Source of the DNA: CAMPKL01 sp963805925
GTDB taxonomy: Bacteria > Acidobacteriota > Terriglobia > Bryobacterales > UBA6623
Reading direction: 5' to 3'
NCBI GenBank assembly: GCA_963805925.1
Contig: CAWDWB010000010.1
Span: 446,002 to 510,001, forward strand
DNA: 64,000 nt
Shown here: positions 44,399-53,853 of the stretch, one piece after another
How positions within the stretch are numbered: position 1 is the stretch's first letter
How the letters are laid out: every line of letters begins with the position of its first letter
Made by a program: the position numbers and the translations under genes
Notes under the pieces: generated by a model
What the model saw: the letters and a program-made list of their open reading frames with translations, nothing else
Database searches by the model: none
What the model was told of the DNA's origin: nothing

Positions 44399-45427
44399 GT
44401 GCCGTTCTCGTCACCGGAGGATCCGGCTTTGTCGCCGGCCATTGCATCGCACAACTGTTGGCGGCGGGTCACGAAGTACGCACCACCGTGCGCGCACCGA
44501 ACCGCGAGGCGGGCGTGAGAGCCATCCTGCAACAGAGCAGCGTCTCGCTGGATGATCGTCTTTCGTTTTCCGTCGCCGACCTAGAGAGCGATGCCGGTTG
44601 GCCTGCAGCTACGGAAGGCTGCGAATTCGTGCTGCACGTCGCCTCGCCGTTCCCCATGGGCGCTCCGAAGCACGAGGACGACCTGATCCGCCCGGCCCGG
44701 GAGGGCGCCTTACGCGTCTTGCGCGCCGCACGCGATGCCGGAGTCCGGCGTGTGGTGCTGACCTCGTCCTTTGCCGCCGTGGGCTACGGCCATCGCCCCG
44801 CAAAGCGAGCCTTTCGACGAGACGTCCTGGACGAACGTCGACGGTCCAGCCGTCACCGCCTACACCAAATCGAAGACCCTAGCCGAGCGCGCCGCCTGGG
44901 ATTTCGTCGAACGCGAGGGAGGAAAACTGGAACTCACGACTGTCAATCCCGTCGGCGTATTGGGTCCGGTCTTGGGGGCTGACTACGCAACCTCCATCCG
45001 TTTCGTGAAGATGCTGCTCGACGGCGCCATTCCGGGCTGCCCGCGCATCTCATTTGGCGTGGTCGACGTGCGCGACGTCGCTGATCTGCACTTGCGAGCG
45101 TTGAGCAGTCCCGCTGCCGCCGGACAACGCTTCATTGCCTCCGCCGGCGATGCCATGTCGTTGCTCGATGTAGCGCAGGCTCTCAAAGCGGCCCTGGGCG
45201 ATGGAGCCGACAGGGTTCCCACGCGACGCTTGCCGGACTGGCTCGTGCGCCTCGGCGCTGTGTTCAGCCCATCGCTACGGCAACTCACGCCGCAACTCGG
45301 CAAGGTGCGCCACGCCTCAAGCGCTAAAGCGCAGCGCGTGCTGGGATGGACGCCGCGCTCCAGGGAAGAAGCCGTCGCCGCCACCGGCGAGAGTTTGACT
45401 CGCCTCGGGCTGCTCAACAAACCTTAA
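44395..45427 (+). pseudogene. NAD-dependent epimerase/dihydroflavonol-reductase-like protein, one +1 frameshift
   Basis: Extended SDR of about 343 residues in two frames. Frame one from ATG 44395 gives the NAD motif TGGSGFVAGHCIAQLL, VLHVASPFPMG and VVLTSSFAAVGYGHRP. Frame two, to the stop at 45427, gives EPFDETSWTNVDG, the catalytic Tyr-Lys in AYTKSKTLAERAAW, LTTVNPVGVLGPVLG and VDVRDVADLHL. Deleting one G near 44800 joins them to read GHRPQSEPFDE, as in relatives. All key residues are present, so function may be intact if the insertion is an error. Its 3' end overlaps the convergent GH43 gene by 4 bases. Confidence 0.82.
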
Positions 45428-47481
45428 GGCCGCGCCTCTTGCCAGTCGAAGCGTACGCCGTCGTCGCCGCTTGAACCAGGACCCACGGCATCAGCCGCCA
45501 ACGAGCCGGTAGCCGGATCGATGCGCAGATAGCGGTTCGTCTTGAGCGACATGAGGACAAGCTCGCCCGTAAACGTCTCCATCCATTGGAAAGTCTCCGC
45601 CTCTCCAGGGCGACCGTGCTTGAGTGTGACCTCTCCCTCATCACTTACCGAGACGAAACCGCCGGCGACTTGGAGGGCCACGCGGCCCAGCTTGCGGTCG
45701 ACCACACGGAACGACGCCGGCGGCTGCTCGGCGGCCCGTAGCGAACCCTCGGCCACGTTGAGCGCGAATGGCGCTTCTTGCCCGTGTGTGCGGAGCACGA
45801 TCCAGCGGCGGTATGGGATCGCGCGTGTCAATCCCCGAGGATGCGGCTCGTCCACCTGGATCGAATCGAAGTCCGCGAAACCAGCGTCGGCGCCGGCTCG
45901 CGTGTTGTAGCTGAACAGCGAATAACGGATGCCCTGAAAAGTGATCAGCCCGTAAGCCATGGTGAAGGGCTCGCCGATCTCCTCGAAGGACTTCCCGTCC
46001 AAGCTGTAGCTGAACCGTGCGACATCGTGGAGAAAGTCGCAGTCAGCTCGCAGCCAAACGCGGGCACCCGTCAGGGGCACGCGAGTGCGGGCTCCTGACT
46101 GCTCATCGAACTGCGTCAGCGCGGCCCCATCGTCGCCCCGTTCAACGCCAAGCCAGGCGTAGGGCCGATTGAACAAGGCTAGCCCTGCAACGTCGCCCGG
46201 TTTCATCCCGCCGGTTTCCAGCACGAGCGTTGGGATCGAGCGCGGCCCCACCGCTCTTTGTGTCAGCGTGTTCTTTGCCGACCACAGATTCGCGGCAGGC
46301 GAGGCCCGCAGCCGGAGGTAGCCGCGGCGCTCTGTGAGCGACCATTTGCCGTCGACGGGCACATGATTCCATTGCCAGACCGGTTGCAGCCGCGTCTCCG
46401 CGAAATCGTCGTCGCGCTTGTAGGGCGCGTGGATCGAGTCTTTCGCTCCTGTGTTCGGTTTGACCCAGGTGCGCGGCGTGCGGCCGAGATTTCCCTCCAG
46501 GCCAAAGTAGGGCCAGCCGTCCTTCCATGTGACCGGGGAGAGCGCTGTGAGTCGGCCTACCGAGTTGGCGTCCATCATCGAAAAACCCCACCACTCGCCT
46601 GTCGGAGTGTCCACAATGCCGCCTTGGTGGATGGCGTTGCGGCCCGCCGCCGTCGGATCCCCCGGGCGGATCGGGAAAGGCGCCTGCAGATCGCCGCGCC
46701 GGGGTCCGCTCACGCGATAGCCCTGACCGAAGCCGAAATCCTCGCCGCGGCTGACTTCTTGATTCACTTCCCAAGGGCCGTCTAGGCTGTCGGCGCGAGC
46801 CATCGGCATGCGCATCTCGCCCATGAACCAGGCGCTCGTCAGGTAGTACTTCCCGTCGATCTTGTAGGCATGTACGCCCTCGCCCATGCCCGCCGAACGC
46901 GGAATAATCTCGTGTTCGGATTCCGGGATGATGTCGGTAAAATCGTCCGTCAACTGCGCCATGCGAATGCCTTGGTAGCCCCAAATGACGTAAGCCTTGC
47001 CGTTTTCGAACAGCAGAGAGACGTCGTGGAGCGAGCGCTTCATTGCAGTGCGCGCCCAGGGTCCTCGCGGATTTGTCGCGCGGAAGAGTTGCGTCGTCTT
47101 CCCGTTGACGTTGCTGAGGATGTAGTAGGTTCCGCCATGATACCGGAAGGTCGGCGCCCAAATCCCCTGCCCGTAGACGTTTTGCCCTTCTTCCAGGCGG
47201 AACTCTGGGCCCAAGTCGAGGCGGTCCATCGCGTAGCCGATGAACTCCCAATTGACCAGATCGCGGGAGTGCAGAATGGGCAACCCGGGCATGCTGTGCA
47301 TGGTTGTGCCGGTCAGATAGTAGTCCGAACCGACCCGGATCATGTCAGGGTCCGAAAACTCGTCGAAAAAGAGCGGGTTCGTGTAGGTACCGTTGCCGTT
47401 GTCCGATGTCCAGGTCTGCGCCAAGGCGACGCCTTGAACGACAAGCAGCAAGAGGACGGAAACGGACAGAAGCTTCTGCAT
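45424..47481 (-). CDS. Secreted GH43 glycoside hydrolase with C-terminal beta-sandwich and fascin-like domains
   Basis: 685 residues, signal peptide LLSVSVLLLLVVQGVALAQ. The five-bladed GH43 catalytic domain has the base Asp in DEFSDPDMIRVGSDYYL, the pKa-modulating Asp in RSLHDVSLLFENGKAYV and the acid Glu in MGEGVHAYKIDGKYYL. Next comes the GH43 beta-sandwich (DDDFAETRLQPVWQWNH, GYLRLRASP). The last about 110 residues (VALQVAGGFVSVSDEGEVTL, LMSLKTNRYLRI) look like a beta-trefoil/fascin-like binding module. Likely beta-xylosidase or arabinofuranosidase on plant-type glycans. Confidence 0.9.
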   Translation of the reverse strand: MQKLLSVSVLLLLVVQGVALAQTWTSDNGNGTYTNPLFFDEFSDPDMIRVGSDYYLTGTTMHSMPGLPILHSRDLVNWEFIGYAMDRLDLGPEFRLEEGQNVYGQGIWAPTFRYHGGTYYILSNVNGKTTQLFRATNPRGPWARTAMKRSLHDVSLLFENGKAYVIWGYQGIRMAQLTDDFTDIIPESEHEIIPRSAGMGEGVHAYKIDGKYYLTSAWFMGEMRMPMARADSLDGPWEVNQEVSRGEDFGFGQGYRVSGPRRGDLQAPFPIRPGDPTAAGRNAIHQGGIVDTPTGEWWGFSMMDANSVGRLTALSPVTWKDGWPYFGLEGNLGRTPRTWVKPNTGAKDSIHAPYKRDDDFAETRLQPVWQWNHVPVDGKWSLTERRGYLRLRASPAANLWSAKNTLTQRAVGPRSIPTLVLETGGMKPGDVAGLALFNRPYAWLGVERGDDGAALTQFDEQSGARTRVPLTGARVWLRADCDFLHDVARFSYSLDGKSFEEIGEPFTMAYGLITFQGIRYSLFSYNTRAGADAGFADFDSIQVDEPHPRGLTRAIPYRRWIVLRTHGQEAPFALNVAEGSLRAAEQPPASFRVVDRKLGRVALQVAGGFVSVSDEGEVTLKHGRPGEAETFQWMETFTGELVLMSLKTNRYLRIDPATGSLAADAVGPGSSGDDGVRFDWQEARP

Positions 47482-47581
47482 CACCCCACAGAATAGAAGA
47501 CTCGCCGCTAATCGGTATCGATGGAACGCCAACGCAATGTGATATTCTCTCCACGGTCCTATCTGACGCCGCACATTTGCC

Positions 47582-48853
47582 ATGAATAGAAGACGTTTCG
47601 TCCAAAACCTAGCCCTCGCCGCGCCGGCCATGGCCTTCGCGCCCTACCTCGAGCTCTCGGCCAACCCGCTGGCCCGCAAGGTGAAGATCACCGACGTGCA
47701 GTGCGTGCTGGTTCGCATCGGCTTTCGTACCAGCCCGATTGTGAAGATCACCACCGACGCGGGCTTGGTCGGCATCGGCGAGTGCCATCACGACGAAAAC
47801 GGCGAGGGCGCGAAAGACATAGTGCTGAATGTCTGTAAGCCGATCCTGCTTGATAAGGATCCCCTGGACTTGGAGTATTTGGTCTTCAAGATGATGACCC
47901 GGACTTCTTACTACGGCGGCAACCACGGACTCGCCTTCCACGCGATTACGGGCGTCGAATTCGCCATGTGGGACCTGATCGGCAAGATCACCGAGCAGCC
48001 CGTACGGCGAATTCTGGGCGGCGGCGCTCACGTCAGCGAGGTGCGCGCCTACGCCACCACGCGTCCGCGCAACATGCTCGACAAGGAACAGTGCGCCCAG
48101 TTCGCCGAACGCATGAAGGCCGTGGGTTGGACGGCCTGCAAATCGGACATCACGCGCGATCAGCGTTGGAACCAATTGGACAACCGCCGTCTCTCCAACC
48201 GCGAGGTCGACGTCAACGCCCAAGGCTACGCCAACATGCGTGAAGCGCTCGGTCCGAACTTTGACATCGCTGTCCATTGCCACTGGGAATTCGACTTCGA
48301 CAGCGCCCTGCGGCTGTGCAACGCCGTGGCGGACGTGCGGCCTATTTGGATCGAGGACCCGTTGCCGATTGCTTACAGCGAACAATGGGTCCGGCTGACG
48401 GAGCGTTCTCCCGTTCCGGTGCTGACCGGCGAGAATCTTTACGGCCGCGACGACTTCCGGCCGTTTATCGTGAACGGCGGCGTGAACCTAATTGAGATCG
48501 ACGTGTCGGCAGCCGGCGGCCTTTTGGAAGCGAAGAAGATCGCCGACTTGGCGGAAACGTACTTGATCCCGGTAGCGACGCACAATGTCGCCGGGCCGAT
48601 TGCGACGATCGCGTCCGCTAATTTTGCGGCTTCGGTTCGAGAGTTCGTAGCCCATGAGGCCTTTGTGGCCAACCCCATCAACAAGGGCGGTGCCGCTGGC
48701 ATCAACGGCGACCCGGAAGTTTTGGGCTACGACAAACCGATGCTCGTCAACGGACACATCCAACTCAGCGACCGCCCCGGCTTCGGCATTGAACTCAACG
48801 AAGAGTTGATCAAAGAGAAATACCTCATCGACGGGGAAACCTGGTGGTCGTAG
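47582..48853 (+). CDS. Tat-exported enolase-superfamily sugar-acid dehydratase-like protein
   Basis: 423 residues with a twin-arginine signal (NRRRFVQNLALAAPAMAFA). Mandelate-racemase-type fold: capping domain VQCVLVRIGFRTSPIVKIT, barrel metal ligands in DIAVHCHWEFD, WIEDPLP and LTGENLY, and the general-base His in PVATHNVAGPIAT. Closest by pattern to galactonate/mannonate dehydratases. Export of this fold is unusual outside Acidobacteria and Planctomycetes. It is divergent from the GH43 gene (100 bases apart) and 27 bases upstream of the metallo-beta-lactamase-fold gene. Confidence 0.88.
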   Translation: MNRRRFVQNLALAAPAMAFAPYLELSANPLARKVKITDVQCVLVRIGFRTSPIVKITTDAGLVGIGECHHDENGEGAKDIVLNVCKPILLDKDPLDLEYLVFKMMTRTSYYGGNHGLAFHAITGVEFAMWDLIGKITEQPVRRILGGGAHVSEVRAYATTRPRNMLDKEQCAQFAERMKAVGWTACKSDITRDQRWNQLDNRRLSNREVDVNAQGYANMREALGPNFDIAVHCHWEFDFDSALRLCNAVADVRPIWIEDPLPIAYSEQWVRLTERSPVPVLTGENLYGRDDFRPFIVNGGVNLIEIDVSAAGGLLEAKKIADLAETYLIPVATHNVAGPIATIASANFAASVREFVAHEAFVANPINKGGAAGINGDPEVLGYDKPMLVNGHIQLSDRPGFGIELNEELIKEKYLIDGETWWS

Positions 48854-48880
48854 GCGTACAAGATCAACAGAGGTAGAGGA

Positions 48881-49861
48881 ATGAAATCACTTAACAATGG
48901 CATGGGCGTATTGCTTTTAGCGGCAGCCGGACTAGCCTCCGCGCAGACCCCGGCCCCGACAATCGAAAGCTACCTCAGTGAGGCCAAGGTCGCCGCCGGG
49001 ATGAATTGGACGGGAACATTCCTGCGGCTGTGCATTCCTCCTCCAGCAGGTATGACGAGAAGACGGCCCCCCGGACCGCGCGCCACGCCGGCGCGGGAGA
49101 CCTGGTATGCCAGGCCGCAGAAAGTGGCGGACAACTTATACTTCCTCGGCACACGAACCCATAACTCTTGGGCGCTGGTAGGCAGCGAAGGCATTATCGT
49201 GATCGAGGCGCTGTTCGACTATGCCGTCAAAGAAGAAGTGATGGACGGCCTGAAGAGCTTCGGTTTGGATCCGGCCAACGTCAAGTACGTCATTCTTTCC
49301 CACGCTCATGGCGACCACGACGGCGGAGCCAAATTTCTGCAAGATGAGATCGAAGGCGTGCACCTGATCTATGGCGCAGCAGACTGGGATCTGGCGGAGA
49401 GTCAGCCCGACCGCGCCGGCGGCGTACCTAAACGCGACAAGATTGGCGACGACGGCATGAACGTCTCGGTGGGAGACGCCTCGGTCCGCATCGTCACCAT
49501 GCCCGGCCATACGGAAGGAACGCTGTCTTACCTGTTCGAGGTAAAAGACAACGGCAAACCTCTACGCGTCGCCTACGTGGGCGGAACGGCGATCCCCTTC
49601 AACGGAACCGCCGACTACTATGACCGCTACCTCGCTTCGTCAAAGAAGATGGGCGATGCCGCGGCTGCTTACGGCGCGACCATGCTGCTGTCGAATCACA
49701 CCGAGTTCGACAACGCCTACTGGAAAGCCCACCTGGCGGCAGCCCGCGCTCCAGGCGACAGCAATCCTTTCGACGTCGGTGCCGACGGCGTAGCCGGCTA
49801 CTTCACGGTGGTTCAGGCGTGTGCGTCGGCGGCTAAGCTGCGCGCGACTGGCGAACAATAA
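48881..49861 (+). CDS. Exported metallo-beta-lactamase-fold hydrolase (B3-like)
   Basis: 326 residues, signal peptide (MGVLLLAAAGLASAQ), strong AGAGG ribosome site. Zinc ligands: VILSHAHGDHDGGAKFL (HxHxDH), MPGHTEGTLSYLF and the late His in LLSNHTEFDNAYWK. This arrangement is that of subclass B3 and its environmental relatives, some of which hydrolyse beta-lactams, but lactone, ester or other activities are as likely. Probably cotranscribed with the dehydratase. Confidence 0.9.
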   Translation: MKSLNNGMGVLLLAAAGLASAQTPAPTIESYLSEAKVAAGMNWTGTFLRLCIPPPAGMTRRRPPGPRATPARETWYARPQKVADNLYFLGTRTHNSWALVGSEGIIVIEALFDYAVKEEVMDGLKSFGLDPANVKYVILSHAHGDHDGGAKFLQDEIEGVHLIYGAADWDLAESQPDRAGGVPKRDKIGDDGMNVSVGDASVRIVTMPGHTEGTLSYLFEVKDNGKPLRVAYVGGTAIPFNGTADYYDRYLASSKKMGDAAAAYGATMLLSNHTEFDNAYWKAHLAAARAPGDSNPFDVGADGVAGYFTVVQACASAAKLRATGEQ

Positions 49862-49920
49862 GATTGGCGAGCGCCTTCCGCTGTGTTATTCTCACGACGC
49901 AGTCTAGGAGGCTGGTACCG

Positions 49921-51118
49921 ATGAAGCGCAACTCGCTGATTCTACTGACGCTAACGATTTCGTTCGTCCCCTGCCTGCCAGCCCAAGACGCCGCCCCTGC
50001 TGCAACGAATACCGGCGGCGCCCAAGTACCGTCATCCACAAAGTCAAACAATTCGAAAACCGCTCCTTCCAAAGAACAGCCAAAGGGCGGCCAGTTCCTC
50101 TACAGGATTCCCATCTTCACCGGCAACGTTGTTCTCGCATCGGGCGAAGTGCCGACGGAACGTGTTCTGATCAAGCGCGTTTGCGCCAGGCAAACGTACA
50201 ACGAAGGCTATACAGATGCCAAAGGCTATTTCAATTTTCAGCCTGGAGTGAACACCCAGTTCGATCTCATGCACGCAAGCGTTGGCAGCAGCGTCGGGAA
50301 TACGGTCTTCGGCGCTCCGACCATTCCGCGCCCCGAACTGCCCACAAACGGCGTAGAGATTGAAGGCTGCTCACTCGTTGCGGAGGCCCCCGGCTATCGT
50401 GCCAGCCCCATTCTTCTTTCGCGCTCGCGCTCCGATCGCGTCGGCCTCGGCACGATTGTCTTGACTCCCCTGGATCCGGCGGCCCGAGATGCCCTCGTCA
50501 ACGCAAGTTCTCTCGCGGCGCCCAAGAAGGCCAAAGTCGGCTCTCGAAAAGGCTGTCAACGAACTCGCCAAAGGGCCGGCGGCGAACTCCGCGAAGGCTA
50601 TCGCTGATTTAGAGAAAGCCGTTGCACTGTATCCCGAATACGCCGAGGCATGGACCGTTATGGGCCAAGCCAGGGGGCAAATGGGCGACATTGAGGGTGC
50701 TCGCGGCAACTACGAGAAGGCCATCGCAGTCGATCCCAATTACGTGCCCGCTTATGGACCGTTGATTGCGCTCAGCGTCGATCGCCAGGACTGGGAGGCC
50801 GCCTCGCGGCTGGCCGGCTCTGTGCTCAGCGTGGACCCCTCCGACGTCACGTCGCGTTGGTTCAAGGCCGTGTCCGAGTATCAATTGGAACGATACGACA
50901 CGGCCATGACTCTGCTCAACGAAATCGAGGCCGACCAAGCTGCGGTTCAGCAGTACCCGCAGAGTTACCAGATTGAGGGCTTGATCCTCGCCAAGCGCCA
51001 GCAACTTCCGGAGGCGGCGAAAGCGTTCCGTAGCTTCTTGGAACTGTCGCCGAATTCCGAAGCCAGCGATTCCATCCGAAAGAAGCTCTCGGAATGGCAG
51101 GCAAAGGGCGCAATCTGA
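49921..51118 (+). pseudogene. Exported carboxypeptidase-regulatory-like/TPR protein, one +1 frameshift
   Basis: Two frames make one protein of about 398 residues. Frame one from ATG 49921 (AGGAGG nearby) has a signal peptide (LILLTLTISFVPCLPAQ), a low-complexity Ser/Thr/Lys linker and a beta-sandwich (VCARQTYNEGYTDAKGYFNF). Frame two has TPR repeats: AKAIADLEKAVALYPEYAEA, GARGNYEKAIAVDPNYVPAY and SYQIEGLILAKRQQLPEAAK. Removing one A from the AAA at 50533-50535 joins them as KKAKSALEKAVNELAKGP. This architecture recurs in acidobacterial exported proteins; partner unknown. Confidence 0.8.
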
Positions 51119-51181
51119 AGCGGGCAAACTCCGGCGTTTGACGCCGTTTCCGCAGTGATGTAACACTCGTCGCACGAAACC

Positions 51182-52468
51182 ATGCGAACGACACGGCTGA
51201 CGATACTCTTCCTGATTGCTCTGGCCACGGCACTTGCCCAACAAGGCCAGTACGACCTACTGCTTAAGGGCGGCTATGTAATCGACCCCCGGAACGGTAT
51301 TTCCGGCCGGCGCGACGTGGCCATCTCGGGAGGCGTGATTGCGGCGGTAGAAGAGTCGATCGACGCCTCGAGAGCCGCACGCACGCTGGACGTCAGCGAA
51401 CTCTACATAACGCCGGGTTTGGTGGATTTACACGTTCACGTCTTCTCGACGACCAACATCCCCGACGCGTGGGCCGGCGATAACAGTTTGCAGCCGGATC
51501 CCAACTTATTGCCGAGCGGGGTGACCACGGCGGTCGACGCCGGCAGTTCCGGGTGGCGCAACTTCGAGTTCTTCCGGCACACCGTCATCGACAAGCCAAA
51601 CTTGCAGACGCGCATTCTGGCGCTCATCAACATCGCCGGACTGGGAATGATTACCGACCTCCCCGAGCAAGGCGACTTCAATCCCGAAGAGGTCGCCCGC
51701 CTGGCGGCAAAGCACAAAGACGTCGTCGTCGGCGTCAAGAGCGCGCACTATCAACTTCCGGATTGGAAGTCGGTTGATGCGGCGGTCAAGGCTGGCACGC
51801 TGGCTAATATTCCGGTGATGGTGGATTTCGGTTACTTCTTGCCCGAACGACCGTTCTACGAACTGGTGCTCGAACGGTTGCGCCCTGGCGATATGCCGAC
51901 GCATGTGTTTCGCGGTCCGGTGCCGTGGGTCGACGCAAACGGCAAGCTCTACGATTATCTGAGAAAAGCGCGCGAACGCGGCATCAAGTTCGATGTCGGT
52001 CATGGCGGCGGAAGCTTCACGTTTCGCAATGCCGTGCCGGCCATTCAGCAAGGCTTTTACCCGGACTCGATCTCGACCGATCTACACATGGACTCCGCAC
52101 TGGGCGGCATGATGGATATGCAGACGACGATGTCCAAGTTCTTGGCGATGGGCATGCCGTTGGATGCCGTGATCCAAGCTTCGACCTGGAACCCGGCCCA
52201 GCAGATTCATCGCGAAGAGTTGGGACACCTGACCCCGGGCGCAGTCGCCGATATCGCAGGCTTCCGGATCCTCGAAGGCAAGCATCGCTATCGCGACGCC
52301 AGCAACGGCGTGCTGGAGGGGCCGCAGCGATTGTTTTGCGAGCTGACGCTTCGCGCAGGCCGCGTCGTCTGGGACTGGAATTCACTCGTGGGGGTGGACT
52401 ACAAGTCGTTGGGTCCGACGTATGGGGTTCGCGAAGGCGTTGATCAAATCATCCCCCCGCCGCAGTAG
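51182..52468 (+). CDS. Exported amidohydrolase-superfamily deacetylase/dihydroorotase-like protein
   Basis: 428 residues with a signal peptide (LTILFLIALATALAQ). The amidohydrolase metal sites are YITPGLVDLHVHVF (HxH), the probable carboxylated lysine in VVVGVKSAHYQ, His in MPTHVFRG and DVGHGGGSF, and the Asp in SISTDLHMDSALGG. C-terminal beta-strands (LTPGAVADIAGFRI) complete the barrel wrap. Similar to the deacetylase group related to dihydroorotase and D-aminoacylase. Substrate unknown; secretion argues for extracellular amides. Confidence 0.88.
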   Translation: MRTTRLTILFLIALATALAQQGQYDLLLKGGYVIDPRNGISGRRDVAISGGVIAAVEESIDASRAARTLDVSELYITPGLVDLHVHVFSTTNIPDAWAGDNSLQPDPNLLPSGVTTAVDAGSSGWRNFEFFRHTVIDKPNLQTRILALINIAGLGMITDLPEQGDFNPEEVARLAAKHKDVVVGVKSAHYQLPDWKSVDAAVKAGTLANIPVMVDFGYFLPERPFYELVLERLRPGDMPTHVFRGPVPWVDANGKLYDYLRKARERGIKFDVGHGGGSFTFRNAVPAIQQGFYPDSISTDLHMDSALGGMMDMQTTMSKFLAMGMPLDAVIQASTWNPAQQIHREELGHLTPGAVADIAGFRILEGKHRYRDASNGVLEGPQRLFCELTLRAGRVVWDWNSLVGVDYKSLGPTYGVREGVDQIIPPPQ

Positions 52469-52584
52469 GATCGGCGGCCAATTCACCCTCCCTCAATCCG
52501 TCCGGAATCCCGCGACAGCGCCGCGACCGTGAGGGAGCGATCCGCCAGAACGCTTGACACGGCATGCTACAACTGAATTAGAAG

Positions 52585-52785
52585 ATTCCTGGCTAGGCGA
52601 GATACGGCCAGGGGCGCCGCTGCAGCGGTTACAGGGTCTCGGGCGCGCGGTCAAAGCCAGACGAGCCGCAGCGTAAGTGCGAAACAGAAACTAGGGTCGA
52701 CCCAAAGACATCTCCGGTTCCCCGCTTGGAAGGGAACCCAACCTGCGTCCCAAAGGGCTCCTCGGAAGAGGGGCCCTTTGGGCGT
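52585..52785 (+). ncRNA. Candidate structured non-coding RNA (family unknown)
   Basis: A gene-free stretch with four stable hairpins in a row: CCTGGC/GCCAGG (52588-52593 with 52607-52612), CCGC-TGCA-GCGG (52617-52628), GGTTCCC/GGGAACC (52716-52722 with 52732-52738) and a 15-bp terminator stem (52749-52782). Upstream is TTGACA at 52554-52559 with TAGAAG 19 bases later, a fair promoter. No open frame of note covers it. Size about 200 bases suits 6S-like or clade-specific RNAs, but I could not match 6S, SRP, tmRNA, RNase P or a known riboswitch by eye. Strand is inferred from promoter and terminator. Confidence 0.5.
52749..52782 (+). terminator. Strong hairpin terminator of the candidate RNA
   Basis: CCCAAAGGG-CTCCTC pairs with GAGGGG-CCCTTTGGG around a GGAA tetraloop: 15 consecutive pairs with one G-U, followed by CGTTTGGCCTT. 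No coding gene ends just upstream, so it ends an RNA transcript. Confidence 0.75.
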
Positions 52786-53008
52786 TTGGCCTTCAATGAA
52801 CCAACTCGCCAAATCCGGCGCCCAACATGTCTTCGCAACGCCAAGTTGCGTCTAGAAGTTCACGAGACTATGGAGCCAGCGCCCGTCACGAGTTGCCGCT
52901 CGGCGTCAGGTCGCCGGCTGACTTCCTAAACGCTCATCTCGCGAAACGCAACTTCGAGCTTCAAGGCCTCTTGAGCTTTGAAAGACATTCGGAGGGCGCC
53001 AAACAAAA

Positions 53009-53032
53009 GGGGCAGAGCCGAAGCTCTGCCCC
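53009..53032 (-). terminator. Terminator of the small membrane-protein gene
   Basis: Perfect 10-bp stem GGGGCAGAGC/GCTCTGCCCC with a CGAA/TTCG tetraloop. On the minus strand it is followed by TTTTGTTT and lies 23 bases after the stop at 53055. Confidence 0.85.
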
Positions 53033-53054
53033 CGTCCGCCCCTGGGGGTGCAGG

Positions 53055-53315
53055 TTAGCGGCCGCCTGCGGACTGCATGGCCCATACCAGCACGACGGCG
53101 ATGGCCATCAGTGCGGAGAGGACCGTTAGCGGAATGCCGAATTTATCGAGCTTCCCCATACGGGAGCCGCGTCGCACTTCTTCGGGATCGAGCCCTTCCT
53201 TCATAGCCAAATGAAGGTCGATCATGTCGTGCAGGCCCAGCGTCATGCGGTAATACGCCAACAATACAGCGAGGGTCGTGACGATAACCCATCCAACAAT
53301 AAGCCCGGTCAGCAT
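53055..53315 (-). CDS. Small two-helix membrane protein, function unknown
   Basis: 86 residues: a first membrane helix (LTGLIVGWVIVTTLAVLLAYY), a charged middle (MKEGLDPEEVRRGSRMGKLD) and a second helix (IPLTVLSALMAIAVVLVWAM). An AGGAGGAA ribosome site precedes ATG 53315 and a good terminator follows, so it is a genuine single-gene unit. No family recognised. Confidence 0.8.
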   Translation of the reverse strand: MLTGLIVGWVIVTTLAVLLAYYRMTLGLHDMIDLHLAMKEGLDPEEVRRGSRMGKLDKFGIPLTVLSALMAIAVVLVWAMQSAGGR

Positions 53316-53474
53316 TTCTTCCTCCTAATCGGTAGATAAGATGTAGTGCATCTCAGGCGCCACACCAAAGAGGCCGATTTCGCCGTCACAGCCCTCGACA
53401 TTGGGTGAGATGCCCCAAACGCAGCGGCAGGCCGCTCCTGTGCTACGCTGGCTGCCGACGGCAAGGGAGTACCG

Positions 53475-53846
53475 ATGATGATCAGCCGATTGACGATGGT
53501 TTGCTTGGCGGCATTGACGCTGTGCGCGAGCGCGCTTGCGGCTGACCCAGCGGGGAAATGGACAGCTACCTTCGACACGCAGATCGGCGTGCAGAATTAC
53601 GTCTTCGAGTTCCAAACGAACGGCGAAGCGTTGACCGGCACCGCCACATCGGAGAGGGGCGGAAAGTCGGAGATACACAACGGCAAGTTCGTCGACGACA
53701 CGCTCACCTTCATCGAAGGCTTCAAGTTCGAAGATATGGATATTCCGATTACCTACACGGGCAAGCTTTCGGGCGACGAGATTCAGTTCACGCGGAATGT
53801 GGGCGAGTTCGCCACCGAGCAACTTGTAGCGAAACGCGTGAAGTAA
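53475..53846 (+). CDS. Small exported beta-structured protein, function unknown
   Basis: 123 residues with a signal peptide (LTMVCLAALTLCASALA) and a GGGAG ribosome site. The mature domain (GKWTATFDTQIGVQNYVFEF, LTGTATSERGGKSEIHNGKF, FIEGFKFEDMDIPITYTGKL) looks like a small lipocalin-like or beta-barrel domain that recurs in acidobacterial genomes. Convergent with the ABC permease, 7 bases between stops. Confidence 0.75.
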   Translation: MMISRLTMVCLAALTLCASALAADPAGKWTATFDTQIGVQNYVFEFQTNGEALTGTATSERGGKSEIHNGKFVDDTLTFIEGFKFEDMDIPITYTGKLSGDEIQFTRNVGEFATEQLVAKRVK

Positions 53847-53853
53847 GTAGCCG

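Noticed and set aside
46142..47251. 369-codon frame on the minus strand inside the GH43 gene
   Set aside because: The in-register GH43 frame carries all catalytic motifs; this second frame is Arg/Pro-rich and has no recognisable fold.
52585..52785. The structured RNA as 6S, SRP, tmRNA, RNase P or c-di-GMP riboswitch
   Set aside because: None of the conserved cores of these families could be recognised by eye, so no family name is given.
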